Of a stretch of DNA of 64,000 nucleotides, positions 34,830 to 43,018 are shown piece after piece. Below the pieces are notes generated by a model that ran no database searches, was not told where the DNA came from, and saw only the letters and a list, made by a program, of their open reading frames with translations. How positions within the stretch are numbered: the first letter of the stretch is position 1; every line of letters starts with the position of its first letter. The stretch is taken from contig NZ_FNDJ01000014.1 of the NCBI RefSeq assembly GCF_900099965.1, positions 248,001-312,000 on the forward strand, in the 5' to 3' direction. The translations under genes and the position numbers were made by a program. This stretch comes from Nonomuraea jiangxiensis (GTDB taxonomy: Bacteria; Actinomycetota; Actinomycetes; Streptosporangiales; Streptosporangiaceae).

Positions 34830-34998
34830 CCGGTGACCCGGCCCTTACCCAAGAGGGACCGCCGACTGGCACCGAATCCCGATCCGTCGGGAACCGGGGA
34901 CCCACCTCATCTGGGGTGAATCCGGCCACGCGCCGGTAGGGCATCTCCACGCCCGAACCCGTCAGCTAACCCGGTAGGTGCGATGGAGAGGACATGCC
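34830..34998 (+). ncRNA. Cyclic di-AMP riboswitch (ydaO-yuaA class)
   Basis: The conserved blocks of the class occur in order: ACCGAATCCCG with CGGGAACCGGGGACCCA (near 34871-34903), TGGGGTGAATCC, then GTAGGGCATCTCC, CACGCCCGAACCCGTCAGC, TAACCCGGTAGG and GATGGAGAGGA just before 34993. This RNA binds c-di-AMP and in actinobacteria usually turns off wall-hydrolase or resuscitation genes. The next gene on the same strand, after about 165 nt, codes for a secreted wall-type protein, which fits. Boundaries are approximate. Confidence 0.93.
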
Positions 34999-35163
34999 CC
35001 CAATGTACGAACCACCGGACGACGTAGTGTCGGCTGCCTTCTGAGCGGCCCCTTCCCCAGGTTCTTCCAGCGCTCCGCATAGCCACATCAGGTGGCCTGT
35101 CCGGCCATGCTCGCATGCCGAGAGCGTAAACCCCCTGTTTCCTCGCGAAGGGCTCTACTTTTC

Positions 35164-35685
35164 ATGTCTGTTTGCACTGGCCTGCGTTCTCTCGCTCTCA
35201 TCTCCGCCTCCGCCTGCTGCGCGCTGACGGTCGCCGGCACCGCGGCGCACGCCGACACCGGCGCCGACGAGAAGGCACTGCTCAAGGGTTCGACCACGGC
35301 GTCCTACTTCTGGGACGACGCCTCCGGCAGGGCCGGTGACACGGGACTTCCGGCCAGTGGCAAGCCGATGCAGAAGGGGCTGGCCGCCAGCCCGAGCTGG
35401 CCGCTCATGACCGAGGGCTACGTCATCTACAAGGGCAAGAAGCTGCCCTTCTTCGTGGGCGACCGCGGCCCCGGCGAGCCCTCCAGCCGGGGCGTCATGC
35501 TGGACCTCGACGCCAAGACCTTCGCCGACCTGACCGGCGGCACGTTCAACTCCGACACGCTCGGCGTCGACGGCAACGGCGGGATGGGCCACATCGACGT
35601 GGACTACGTCATCACCAAGTGGGGCGACGGTCCCGGCAGGAAGGGCCGCCCGGTCCCGTTCTCCACCGGCGCCTGGGCCGACTAA
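35164..35685 (+). CDS. Secreted wall-type protein controlled by the c-di-AMP riboswitch
   Basis: A 173-residue protein with signal MSVCTGLRSLALISASACCALTVAGTAAHA. The mature domain contains GLAASPSWPLMTEGYVIYKGKKLPFFVGDRGPGEPSSRGVMLDLDAKTFADLTGG and GMGHIDVDYVITKWG. The DRGPG element and the order of strands recall the double-psi barrel / 3D domains of lytic transglycosylases and Rpf-like proteins, but I do not recognise the family. In-frame starts at 35092 (GTG) and 35107 (ATG) are possible; 35164 gives the cleanest signal peptide and follows GAAGGG. The upstream riboswitch suggests expression only when c-di-AMP is low. Confidence 0.75.
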   Translation: MSVCTGLRSLALISASACCALTVAGTAAHADTGADEKALLKGSTTASYFWDDASGRAGDTGLPASGKPMQKGLAASPSWPLMTEGYVIYKGKKLPFFVGDRGPGEPSSRGVMLDLDAKTFADLTGGTFNSDTLGVDGNGGMGHIDVDYVITKWGDGPGRKGRPVPFSTGAWAD

Positions 35686-35711
35686 GAGCGCCGTCCTTTA
35701 CGGGGTCCGTT

Positions 35712-35728
35712 CCAGAATGTCATTCTGG
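35712..35728. promoter_or_regulatory. Operator-like palindrome before the alpha/beta hydrolase gene
   Basis: CCAGAATG-T-CATTCTGG is a perfect inverted repeat 5 nt before the GTG start. Its second half (CATTCT) is a possible -10 hexamer 7 nt from the start, so a protein bound here would block the promoter. The core AGAATGTSATTCT recurs at 45694-45710. Confidence 0.55.
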
Positions 35729-35733
35729 TTTCT

Positions 35734-36585
35734 GTGACCACCCGCGTAGCCGCGAACGGCATCGAAATCGCCTATGAGAGCTTCGGCTCACCGGAAGGAC
35801 GCCCGCTGCTCCTCATCATGGGGCTCGGCGCCCAGCTCGTTCACTGGGACGAGGGCCTCTGCCGGCTCCTGGCGGAGCAGGGACACCACGTCGTCCGCTT
35901 CGACAACCGCGACGTGGGCCTTTCCACCCACTTCCACGACCAGGGGGTGCCCAGCTGGGGCACGCCGCCGGCGTACGTGCTGGACGACCTGGCGGACGAC
36001 ACCGCCGGGCTCATGGACGCCCTCGGCTGGGCCGCCGCGCACGTGGTCGGCGCCTCGATGGGCGGGATGATCGCCCAGACGCTGGCCATCCGGCACCCGG
36101 CCCGGGTGCTGACGCTGACCTCCATCATGTCCACGCCCGGCCCCGCGATCGCCCCGCCCACCGAGGCCGCCGCCGCGGTGCTCAGGGCGACCCCGCCCGC
36201 CGACCGCGAGTCCGTGCTTGCGCAGGCGGTGCGGACCTCGTCGATCATCGGGTCGCCCGGTTACGAGCTGGACCGGCAGCAGATCACGATGAAGGCCGCG
36301 CTGGCCTACGACCGGTGTTTCGACCCGGCGGGCACCGCCCGGCAACTGGCGGCGATCATGGCCTCGGGCGACCGTACCGAGCTGCTGGCCGGGGTGAGCG
36401 TACCCGCGCTGGTGCTGCACGGCGAGGACGACCCGCTGATCCCGATCGCGGGCGGGCAGGCCACGGCGGCGGCCATCCCCGGCGCGCGGCTGGTGACCTA
36501 TCCGGGCATGGGGCACGATCTGCCGATGGCGCTGTGGCCCCAGATCGCGGCCGAGATCACCAAGCTGACCACCGAAGGCGCCTGA
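35734..36585 (+). CDS. Alpha/beta hydrolase
   Basis: A 283-residue alpha/beta-fold hydrolase: oxyanion region LLLIMGLGAQLVHWDEGLCRLLAE, nucleophile elbow VVGASMGGMIAQTLA (Ser in GxSxG), acid in VLHGEDDPLIPIAGG and His in YPGMGHDLPMALW. It resembles the aclacinomycin methylesterase-like group. The GTG start has no ribosome site, but a CATTCT hexamer inside a palindrome 7 nt before it suggests leaderless transcription under repressor control. Substrate unknown. Confidence 0.88.
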   Translation: MTTRVAANGIEIAYESFGSPEGRPLLLIMGLGAQLVHWDEGLCRLLAEQGHHVVRFDNRDVGLSTHFHDQGVPSWGTPPAYVLDDLADDTAGLMDALGWAAAHVVGASMGGMIAQTLAIRHPARVLTLTSIMSTPGPAIAPPTEAAAAVLRATPPADRESVLAQAVRTSSIIGSPGYELDRQQITMKAALAYDRCFDPAGTARQLAAIMASGDRTELLAGVSVPALVLHGEDDPLIPIAGGQATAAAIPGARLVTYPGMGHDLPMALWPQIAAEITKLTTEGA

Positions 36586-37872
36586 TCAGCGCCCCTGACG
36601 AGCGGGTTCCTCGGGTGGCGGCGCGAGCTCGCCGGGCTTGTCGGGCTCGTCGGGCGGCGGCGGGAGCTCGCCGGGTTCCTCCGGCAGCAGGGCCCGCTCG
36701 TCCGGCTTGTGGACCAGCACGTTCTCCACGTACGACGTGACCGCCGCCGCCAGGCCCACGTCGGCGCCCGCCCGTTCGGACAGGTACCAGCGGTGGTCGA
36801 GGATCTCGTGGAAGAGCTGCGCGGGCTCCAGTTTCCCGCGCAGCTCCGCGGGGATGGCCGCCACCGTGGGCTGGAAGACCTCCGCCAGCCACCGGTGAGC
36901 CACGATGGCCTCCTCCTCGTGCCGCAGCCCCTTGGCCACCCGGAACCCGTCCAGGTCGTTGAGCAGCCGCCGCGCCTGGTTCTCCTCCACGTCGAGCCCG
37001 GTGAGCCGGAGCAGCCGCCGCTGGTGGTGCCCGGCGTCGACGACCTTGGGCCGGACGATCAGCCGCCCGGTGCCGACCTTGCGCCGCACCATCATCTCGG
37101 CCACGTCGAACCCGAGCAGGTTGAGCCGCCGGATCCGCTGCTCCACCCGGTGCCAGTCCACCTCCTCGATGATCTCGCTCTGGGTGATCTCGTCCCACAG
37201 GCGGTGGTAGCGGGTGACGATGTCCTCGGCGGTGTCCATCGGGTCGATCGACGGGTGCAGCAGCCCGCCGGCCTCCAGGTCGAGCATCTCGCCGAAGATG
37301 TTCGTGTGTGCGACGTCGATGTCGCCGAGCCGCTGGCCCTCGCTGATCATCGGGTGCATCTCGCCGGTCTCGGCGTCCACCAGGTACGCCGCGAAGGCGC
37401 CCGCGTCCCGGCGGAACAACGTGTTGGACAACGAGCAGTCGCCCCAGTAGAAGCCGTTCAGGTGCAGCCGCACCAGCAGCACGGCCAGCGCGTCGAGCAG
37501 CCGGTTGAGCGTGTCGGGCCGCAGGGTGCCCGACATGACCGCGCGGTAGGGCAGCGAATACTGCAGGTGCCGGGTGATCAGTGCCGCGTCGAGGTCGTCC
37601 TCGCGGCCGGTGACGTACGCGACGGGCGCCACGGCGGGCGCGTCGAGCCGGGCGAGGTCCCACAGCAACTGGTACTCCCGCTTGGCGTACCGCTCGCTGA
37701 TCTCCTTGATCGCGTACACCTTGCCGGACAACCGCGCGAACCTCACCACGTGCCGCGAGATACCGCGCGGGAGATCGACCAAATACTGCTGCGGCCAGTC
37801 CGCCAGGGGCGTCTCCCACGGGAGCCGGATCAGGTCGGGATCGCCCAGCGCGCCAGTGATCTGAAGGGGCAT
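36586..37872 (-). CDS. DUF4032 protein with kinase-like (InaA/lipopolysaccharide-kinase) fold
   Basis: A 428-residue protein. The N-terminal half has kinase-like parts: VRFARLSGKVYAIKEISERYAKREYQLL (Lys, Glu), LLVRLHLNGFYWGDCSLSNTLFR (HxxGxxxGDxxxxN, catalytic loop) and AAYLVDAETGEMHP (metal Asp). The C-terminal half is the DUF4032 region ending at VTSYVENVLVHKPDERAL, followed by a Pro/Glu tail (LPEEPGELPPPPDEPDKP). The ATG start is chosen because a TTG further up would overlap the divergent DUF885 gene. Phosphotransferase target unknown. Confidence 0.82.
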   Translation of the reverse strand: MPLQITGALGDPDLIRLPWETPLADWPQQYLVDLPRGISRHVVRFARLSGKVYAIKEISERYAKREYQLLWDLARLDAPAVAPVAYVTGREDDLDAALITRHLQYSLPYRAVMSGTLRPDTLNRLLDALAVLLVRLHLNGFYWGDCSLSNTLFRRDAGAFAAYLVDAETGEMHPMISEGQRLGDIDVAHTNIFGEMLDLEAGGLLHPSIDPMDTAEDIVTRYHRLWDEITQSEIIEEVDWHRVEQRIRRLNLLGFDVAEMMVRRKVGTGRLIVRPKVVDAGHHQRRLLRLTGLDVEENQARRLLNDLDGFRVAKGLRHEEEAIVAHRWLAEVFQPTVAAIPAELRGKLEPAQLFHEILDHRWYLSERAGADVGLAAAVTSYVENVLVHKPDERALLPEEPGELPPPPDEPDKPGELAPPPEEPARQGR

Positions 37873-37894
37873 TTGCTCAGGATATGGTGCATCG

Positions 37895-39463
37895 GTGGAC
37901 GAGTTTCTCAAGTGGTACTTTTCCGACCGTCCCGTCGTCGCCAGCTCCTTGGGGGCCGACGGTTACGATCACACCCTCGGTGACTTCACGGCCGCTTCCT
38001 GGACCGCCCGTGAGCGTGAGGAGGTCCGCTGGCTCGAACGCCTGTCGGCGGCCGAGGCCGCCTCTCCGGACGACGCGATCGACAGGGATCTCGTCCTCTC
38101 CCAGCTCAGGGGGTCGATCGCGCTCGCGTCGTGGCCGCAGTGGCGCCGCGACCCGGCCGTGTACCTCTCGGCGATCTTCACCTCGATGTACACGCCGTTC
38201 CAGCACAGGCTCAAGCCGGAGCCCGAGCTGGTGACGGCCGCGATCTCCCGGCTGGCCGAGGTGCCCGGCGTGCTGGCCGCCTGCCAGGCGAACCTGGACC
38301 CCGACCTGGCCGCGCCGCTGCTGGTGAAGCGGGGCCTGAGCCAGGCCCGTACCGGACGCAACCTGCTCACCGGCACCATTCCGGGCATGGTCGAGGACGC
38401 CGAGCTGCGCACCAGGCTGGCCGCGGCGGCCGAGCCGGCCGCGAGGGCGTTCGACGAGCTGGTGACGTTCCTTGAGGGCTTCGAGTGCGGCGGCACCTGG
38501 CGGATGGGGGAGCGGCTCTACTCCACCCTGCTGCGCGAGCGCGAGATGCTCGGGTACGGCGCCGCCGAGCTGCACGAGAAGGGCCGGGCCGCCTGGGCGG
38601 AGCTGGACGCGCGCATGCGCCGGGTCGCGGTCGGGGTCAACGGCGATGAGGACTGGCGGGCGGCCATGGAGTTCCTCATGGACGACCACCCGCCGACCCT
38701 GGCCGACATGCGGGCCGAGTGCGAGGCCGAGACCCGGCGCGCCCGCGAGTTCGTCCGCGAGCGGGACCTGGTCTCGTTCCCCGACGGCGAGGAATGCCAG
38801 GTGCTGCCGTCGGCCGAGCACAACCGCCCGGTGCTGTCCGTGGCCCACTACCTGGCGCCGCCGCCCCTGAGCTCCTCGCGCACGGGGGTGTTCTTCGTCC
38901 CCTACACGCCCGACTACTTCACCCCCGAGCAGGTACGCCAGCGCCTGCGGACGAACGCGCGGGCCCAGATGCCCTCGATCGCCGTGCACGAGGTCTACCC
39001 CGGGCACCACTGGCACCTGTCGCACATGGCGGGCAACCCGCGTACCGTCCGTAAGGTCTTCAGGACCCCGTACTTCACCGAGGGCTGGGCCCTGTACGTC
39101 GAGAAGGTCCTGCACGAGCAGGGCTACTTCGACACCCCGGCCACCGAGCTGGCCCACCTGGACTTCCGGCTCTTCCGCGCCGCCAGGATCGTCGTGGACA
39201 CGGCGTTGCACTGCGACGACCTGCCCATCGAGGAGGCGGAGACGTTCATGGCCACGAAGGCGTCGCTGTCGCCCGGCACGGCGCAGGGCGAGGTCAACCG
39301 TTACTGCGCCTGGCCCACCCAGGCCCCCTCCTACCTCACGGGCGCGATCGAGATCGACCGCATCCGGGAGTCGTGGCAGGGCTCGCTGAAGGACTTCCAC
39401 GACCGGATCGCCGGGTCGGGTGGGCTGCCGCTGGGCCTGGCCGAGCAGGTAGCCCTCTCATAG
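37895..39463 (+). CDS. DUF885-family protein, predicted metallopeptidase/carboxypeptidase
   Basis: A 522-residue cytosolic protein of the DUF885 family. The active-site helix is PSIAVHEVYPGHHWHLSHMAG near residue 364 (HExxPGHH), and a downstream Glu lies in YFTEGWALYVEKVLHEQGY. Both are typical of zinc peptidase-like DUF885 proteins. It starts with GTG within 25 nt of the divergent DUF4032 gene. The last 6 nt overlap the convergent aldolase gene. Substrate unknown. Confidence 0.85.
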   Translation: MDEFLKWYFSDRPVVASSLGADGYDHTLGDFTAASWTAREREEVRWLERLSAAEAASPDDAIDRDLVLSQLRGSIALASWPQWRRDPAVYLSAIFTSMYTPFQHRLKPEPELVTAAISRLAEVPGVLAACQANLDPDLAAPLLVKRGLSQARTGRNLLTGTIPGMVEDAELRTRLAAAAEPAARAFDELVTFLEGFECGGTWRMGERLYSTLLREREMLGYGAAELHEKGRAAWAELDARMRRVAVGVNGDEDWRAAMEFLMDDHPPTLADMRAECEAETRRAREFVRERDLVSFPDGEECQVLPSAEHNRPVLSVAHYLAPPPLSSSRTGVFFVPYTPDYFTPEQVRQRLRTNARAQMPSIAVHEVYPGHHWHLSHMAGNPRTVRKVFRTPYFTEGWALYVEKVLHEQGYFDTPATELAHLDFRLFRAARIVVDTALHCDDLPIEEAETFMATKASLSPGTAQGEVNRYCAWPTQAPSYLTGAIEIDRIRESWQGSLKDFHDRIAGSGGLPLGLAEQVALS

Positions 39464-40090
39464 GCGGGGGAACACCGGGGGGTTGAGCGCGCGCTCCAGC
39501 ACGGCGGCCAGCTGCTCGTCGGTCAGGACGGTGGGCTGGCCGACGCCGAGGCTCCGTACGTACACCTCGCACAGCCACTCCAGCAGGCGGGTGGCCTCGA
39601 ACGCCTGCTCCAGCGTCGCCCCGATGGTCACCCCGCCGTGGTTGGCCATCAGGACGGCCTGCCTGCCCTCCATCGCGGCACGCACGTTGGCGGCCAGCTC
39701 GGGCGTGCCGTAGGTCGCGTACGGCGCCACCTTGACCACCCCGCCGAGCATCAGCGCGTTGTAGTGCACCGGCGGCAGCTCCGTCATCGTGCTGGCCACC
39801 ACCGTGCCGAACACCGAGTGCGTGTGCACGATCGCCTGGGCGGCGGTGGTCTCGTAGACGGCCAGGTGCATGGGGGTCTCGCTGGACGGCTGCAGCTCGC
39901 CCTCCACCAGGTGGCCTGTCACGTCCACGACCGGGCACATCTCGGGTGTCAGCCGGTCGAGCGCCGCGCCGGAGGGGGTGACCGCGACCAGGTCGCCGTC
40001 GCGCACGCTCAGGTTCCCCGAGGTGCCGATGACCAGTCCCAGCTCGACGGCGCGCCGGCCGTATTCGCACAACTGCTCGCGCGGGTTCAT
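39458..40090 (-). CDS. Class II aldolase/adducin-family protein (fuculose-phosphate aldolase-like)
   Basis: A 210-residue class II aldolase domain: LVIGTSGNLSVRDGDLVAVTPSGAALDRLTPE, ETPMHLAVYETTAAQAIVHTHSVFGTVVAS with zinc histidines (HTH), and VLMANHGGVTIGATLEQAFEATRLLEWLC with a further His. Family members cleave sugar phosphates or epimerise (AraD). It lacks a ribosome site, but a TACATT hexamer lies 8 nt before the ATG (leaderless). That hexamer overlaps an operator matching the one of the divergent TetR/PfkB promoter, so it probably belongs to the same pathway as the kinase at 40765. Confidence 0.87.
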   Translation of the reverse strand: MNPREQLCEYGRRAVELGLVIGTSGNLSVRDGDLVAVTPSGAALDRLTPEMCPVVDVTGHLVEGELQPSSETPMHLAVYETTAAQAIVHTHSVFGTVVASTMTELPPVHYNALMLGGVVKVAPYATYGTPELAANVRAAMEGRQAVLMANHGGVTIGATLEQAFEATRLLEWLCEVYVRSLGVGQPTVLTDEQLAAVLERALNPPVFPRL

Positions 40091-40102
40091 GCGCGTGCAA
40101 TG

Positions 40103-40120
40103 TAGTCGGTCGTCCGAAAA
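40103..40120. promoter_or_regulatory. Putative TetR operator at the aldolase promoter
   Basis: TAGTCGGTCGTCCGAAAA agrees at 14 of 18 positions with the reverse complement of 40739-40756 (TAGACAGACGTCCGAATA). It overlaps the -10 of the aldolase gene. The consensus is TAGWCRGWCGTCCGAAWA. Confidence 0.6.
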
Positions 40121-40124
40121 GCCG

Positions 40125-40709
40125 TCAAAGACGGTCGACGGCCCGCAACATGAGGCGTTCGACATCGGCCCGGGCCAGGCGGCCGGGGTAGAGGAGCAGG
40201 TGCAGGCTGAGGCCGTCGACGAGGGCGAGCAGGTGCTCGGTGAGGTCGTCCAGGCCGTCGTCGGTGCGCAGCTCGCCGGCCGCGCGGGCCTGGCCCAGCA
40301 GCTCGCGTACGGCGGCGCGCAGCTCGCCCGCCTCCGTCCGCTGCACCTCGGCCAGCCGCTCCGAGGCCAGGCTCCGGCTCCAGAAGCTGACCTCCAGCCG
40401 GGTCTCGTGCGTACGCTCGCCGTCCAGCGGCAGGTTGTCCAGCAGCAGCTCGCGCAGCGCCGCCAGCCCCGACCGCCCCCCGACCTTGCCGGTCAGCCGA
40501 TCCCTGATGCGCTGGTGCGACTGGCGCAGCGCCGACAGCAGGATCTCGTCCTTGTCGGCGAAATAGTGGGCCAGCACCCCGTTGGAATAGCCGGCCTCCT
40601 TGGCGATGGCACGCGTGGTGGCGGCGTCGATGCCGTCCCTGACGATCACCCGCCGGGCCGCCGACAGGAGCTCCCGCCTGCGCTCGTCGTGATCGACGAT
40701 CTTCGGCAT
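40125..40709 (-). CDS. TetR-family transcriptional regulator
   Basis: A 194-residue TetR protein. The HTH is RRVIVRDGIDAATTRAIAKEAGYSNGVLAHYFADKDEILLSAL near residues 18-60. The rest is an all-helical ligand domain with LEVSFWSRSLASERLAEVQR, similar to the BetI-like C-terminal type. ATG with GGGGAGG 6 nt upstream. It is divergent from the PfkB/aminotransferase operon, and shared operator-like sites occur in that promoter and at the aldolase gene; the natural inference is a local repressor of both. Confidence 0.92.
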   Translation of the reverse strand: MPKIVDHDERRRELLSAARRVIVRDGIDAATTRAIAKEAGYSNGVLAHYFADKDEILLSALRQSHQRIRDRLTGKVGGRSGLAALRELLLDNLPLDGERTHETRLEVSFWSRSLASERLAEVQRTEAGELRAAVRELLGQARAAGELRTDDGLDDLTEHLLALVDGLSLHLLLYPGRLARADVERLMLRAVDRL

Positions 40710-40729
40710 GCGCTGCCTCCCCGGATACG

Positions 40730-40764
40730 TTGACTTTTTATTCGGACGTCTGTCTATTTAGACC
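40730..40764 (+). promoter_or_regulatory. Leaderless promoter with TetR operator in the spacer
   Basis: TTGACT (40730-40735), a 17-nt spacer and TCTATT (40753-40758) are followed after 6 nt by the ATG of the PfkB gene, a consensus sigma-70-type leaderless promoter. The spacer and -10 overlap the 18-nt motif at 40739-40756 and a small dyad GTCTA-TT-TAGAC. Confidence 0.7.
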
Positions 40765-41691
40765 ATGACCGTCGCCAATGTCGCCACCGTGGGCGTCCAC
40801 ATCGTCGACATCCTCGCCAGGCCCGTCGAGCACATCCCGCAGGGCCAGGACACCGTGCTGGTCGACCAGATCCGCCTGACCGCCGCCGGGGCCGCCGCCG
40901 GCACGGCGGTGGACCTGGTCAAGCTGGGCAACTCCGTGGTCACCATGGGAGCCGTCGGGGACGACGAGCTGGGCGACTTCCTGGTGGCGGTGCTGGCCAG
41001 ACGGGGCGTGGACGCCTCGCGGCTGGCGCGCAGGGCGGGCGAGCAGACGGCCGCCTCGATCCTGCCGATCAGGCCGGACGGCGGGCGCCCCAGCTTCCAC
41101 GTGCCCGGGGCGAACCTCGGGGTGACGTACGCGGACCTGGACGTCCCGGCGTTACGCGCGGCACGGGCGATCCACCTGGGCGGGATGGACGTCACGTTCG
41201 GCCTCGGGGACCCGGAGTTCTTCGCCCTGCTGGACTCGGTACGCGCGGCCGGGACCGTCGTCACCATGGACCTGCTCTCCGAGATGCCCGACCTGCTGGG
41301 CCTGGCGCGGGCCTTCCTGCCCCACGTGGACTACGTCCTGCCGAACGAGTCGCAGGCCCTCCTCATGACGGGCGCGCAGTCCGTCGACGACGCCGCCCGC
41401 GCCCTGCTGGCGGAGGGTCCGCGCGGTGTCCTGGTCACGCTGGGGGAGTCGGGCAGCCTGGTCGTCACCCGGGACGGCTCGGAACGGGTGTCCGCACTGA
41501 AGGTGGACGTCTCGGACACCACCGGCTGCGGCGACGCGTACTGCGCCGGGTTCGTCACCGGCCTCCTGCACGGGCAGGACGTGCTGACCGCCGCCCGCTG
41601 GGGCACGGCCGCCGCCGCCCGCGTCGCCACCGGGCTCGGCTCGGACGCCGGGCTCGTCGACCTCGAATCCACCCTCGCCCTCCTCTCCTGA
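40765..41691 (+). CDS. PfkB-family carbohydrate kinase
   Basis: A 308-residue ribokinase-like protein. The N-terminus TVANVATVGVHIVDILARPVEHIP carries family features; the substrate region is AAGAAAGTAVDLVKLGNSVVTMGAVGDDELGDFL; the C-terminal signature is DVSDTTGCGDAYCAGFVTGLL with the catalytic Asp in GCGDAY. It transfers phosphate from ATP to a sugar or related alcohol; the substrate is not evident. The mRNA seems leaderless. It is followed after 22 nt by a class III aminotransferase and is probably co-regulated with the aldolase at 39458, suggesting a kinase-aldolase route for an amino sugar or sugar acid (inference). Confidence 0.9.
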   Translation: MTVANVATVGVHIVDILARPVEHIPQGQDTVLVDQIRLTAAGAAAGTAVDLVKLGNSVVTMGAVGDDELGDFLVAVLARRGVDASRLARRAGEQTAASILPIRPDGGRPSFHVPGANLGVTYADLDVPALRAARAIHLGGMDVTFGLGDPEFFALLDSVRAAGTVVTMDLLSEMPDLLGLARAFLPHVDYVLPNESQALLMTGAQSVDDAARALLAEGPRGVLVTLGESGSLVVTRDGSERVSALKVDVSDTTGCGDAYCAGFVTGLLHGQDVLTAARWGTAAAARVATGLGSDAGLVDLESTLALLS

Positions 41692-41713
41692 CGTTTTCTC
41701 AAAGGACCCCCTG

Positions 41714-42937
41714 ATGGACCTGCAGAACGACGCCGAGCTCCGCCGGCGGGCCGCGAAAGTCGTCCCCGGCGGCATGTACGGCCACCTCAACGCCGCCCTG
41801 TTCGCCCCCGGTTTCCCGCAGTTCTTCGAGCGCGGCGAGGGTTGCCGCCAGTGGGACGTGAACGGGCGCGAGTACATCGACTTCATGTGCAGCTGGGGCC
41901 CGGTCGTCCTGGGCCACCACCACCCGCGCGTGGAGTCGGCCGCCGCCCGGCAGGCCGCCCGCGGCGACTGCCTCAACGGCCCCGGCCCGATCATGGTCGA
42001 GCTGGCCGAGCTCCTCGTGGACACCGTGCCCAGCGCCGACTGGGCGATGTTCTCCAAGAACGGCACCGACGCCACCACACAGGCCCTCATGGTCGCCCGC
42101 GCCGCCACCGGCCGGACCAAGGTCCTGATGGCGCACGGGGCCTACCACGGGGCCGACCCGTGGTGCACGCCCTCGCTCTCCGGGACGACCCCGAACGAGC
42201 GGGCCGACCTGGTCGAGTTCACCTACAACTCGCTGGAGTCCCTGGAGGCCGCGGCGGCGACCGCGGGGGAGGACGTCGCGGCGATCATCGTCACCCCGTT
42301 CAAGCACGACGCGTTCGAGGACCAGGAGCTGGTCGAGCCCGCCTTCGCCCGCGGCGCCCGGGCCCTGGCCGACCGGCTGGGGGCCGCCCTGGTGATCGAC
42401 GACGTGCGCGCGGGTTTCCGGGTGGACCTGCGCGGCTCGTGGGAGCCGTACGGGGTGCGCCCCGACCTGACGGCCTGGTCGAAGGCCATGGCGAACGGCT
42501 ACCCGATCGCCGCGGTGACGGGCACGGACGCGCTGCGCGGCCCCGCCCAGACCCTCTACTCGACCGGCTCGTTCTGGTTCTCGGCGGTCGCGATGGCCGC
42601 CGCCAAGGCCACGATCGAGACCCTGCGCGACACGGACGGGATCGCCGCCATGGAACGGGCCGGGACCCAGCTCAGGGAGGGCCTGTACGCGCAGGCCAAG
42701 TCCCACGGGTTCGTGGTGAACCAGACGGGTCCGGTGACGATCCCGTGGCTCAGCTTCGACGGCGACGCCGACCTGTCGGTGGCCATGTACTGGAGTGACG
42801 CCTGCCTGCGGCATGGGGTGTACCTGCACCCTTGGCACAACTGGTTCATGTCGGCGGCCCACACGGAGGAGGACGTCGCCCAGGCCCTGGAGCGCACGGA
42901 CCAGGCCTTCGCCGAAACCCGCACCCGCTTCCCCTGA
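41714..42937 (+). CDS. Class III (GSA-type) pyridoxal-phosphate aminotransferase
   Basis: A 407-residue fold-type I enzyme resembling glutamate-1-semialdehyde aminomutase. Motifs are WDVNGREYIDFMCSWGPVVLGHHHPRV, the PLP phosphate region MFSKNGTDATTQALMVARAATGR, aspartate in LVIDDVRAGFRVDLRG and the Schiff-base lysine in TAWSKAMANGYPIAAVTG. It lacks the strict GSA-AM pattern of hemL, and its operon with a PfkB kinase argues for a catabolic aminotransferase or racemase on an amino sugar or amino acid. It begins 22 nt downstream of the kinase gene. Confidence 0.88.
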   Translation: MDLQNDAELRRRAAKVVPGGMYGHLNAALFAPGFPQFFERGEGCRQWDVNGREYIDFMCSWGPVVLGHHHPRVESAAARQAARGDCLNGPGPIMVELAELLVDTVPSADWAMFSKNGTDATTQALMVARAATGRTKVLMAHGAYHGADPWCTPSLSGTTPNERADLVEFTYNSLESLEAAAATAGEDVAAIIVTPFKHDAFEDQELVEPAFARGARALADRLGAALVIDDVRAGFRVDLRGSWEPYGVRPDLTAWSKAMANGYPIAAVTGTDALRGPAQTLYSTGSFWFSAVAMAAAKATIETLRDTDGIAAMERAGTQLREGLYAQAKSHGFVVNQTGPVTIPWLSFDGDADLSVAMYWSDACLRHGVYLHPWHNWFMSAAHTEEDVAQALERTDQAFAETRTRFP

Positions 42938-43018
42938 CCGACCGGGCAATCGGTGGTAATGCTTCCGGAGTTCCGGACATGGGGTGGATGGTGGTGAAGC
43001 CCCAGGTAAGGAGACCGG

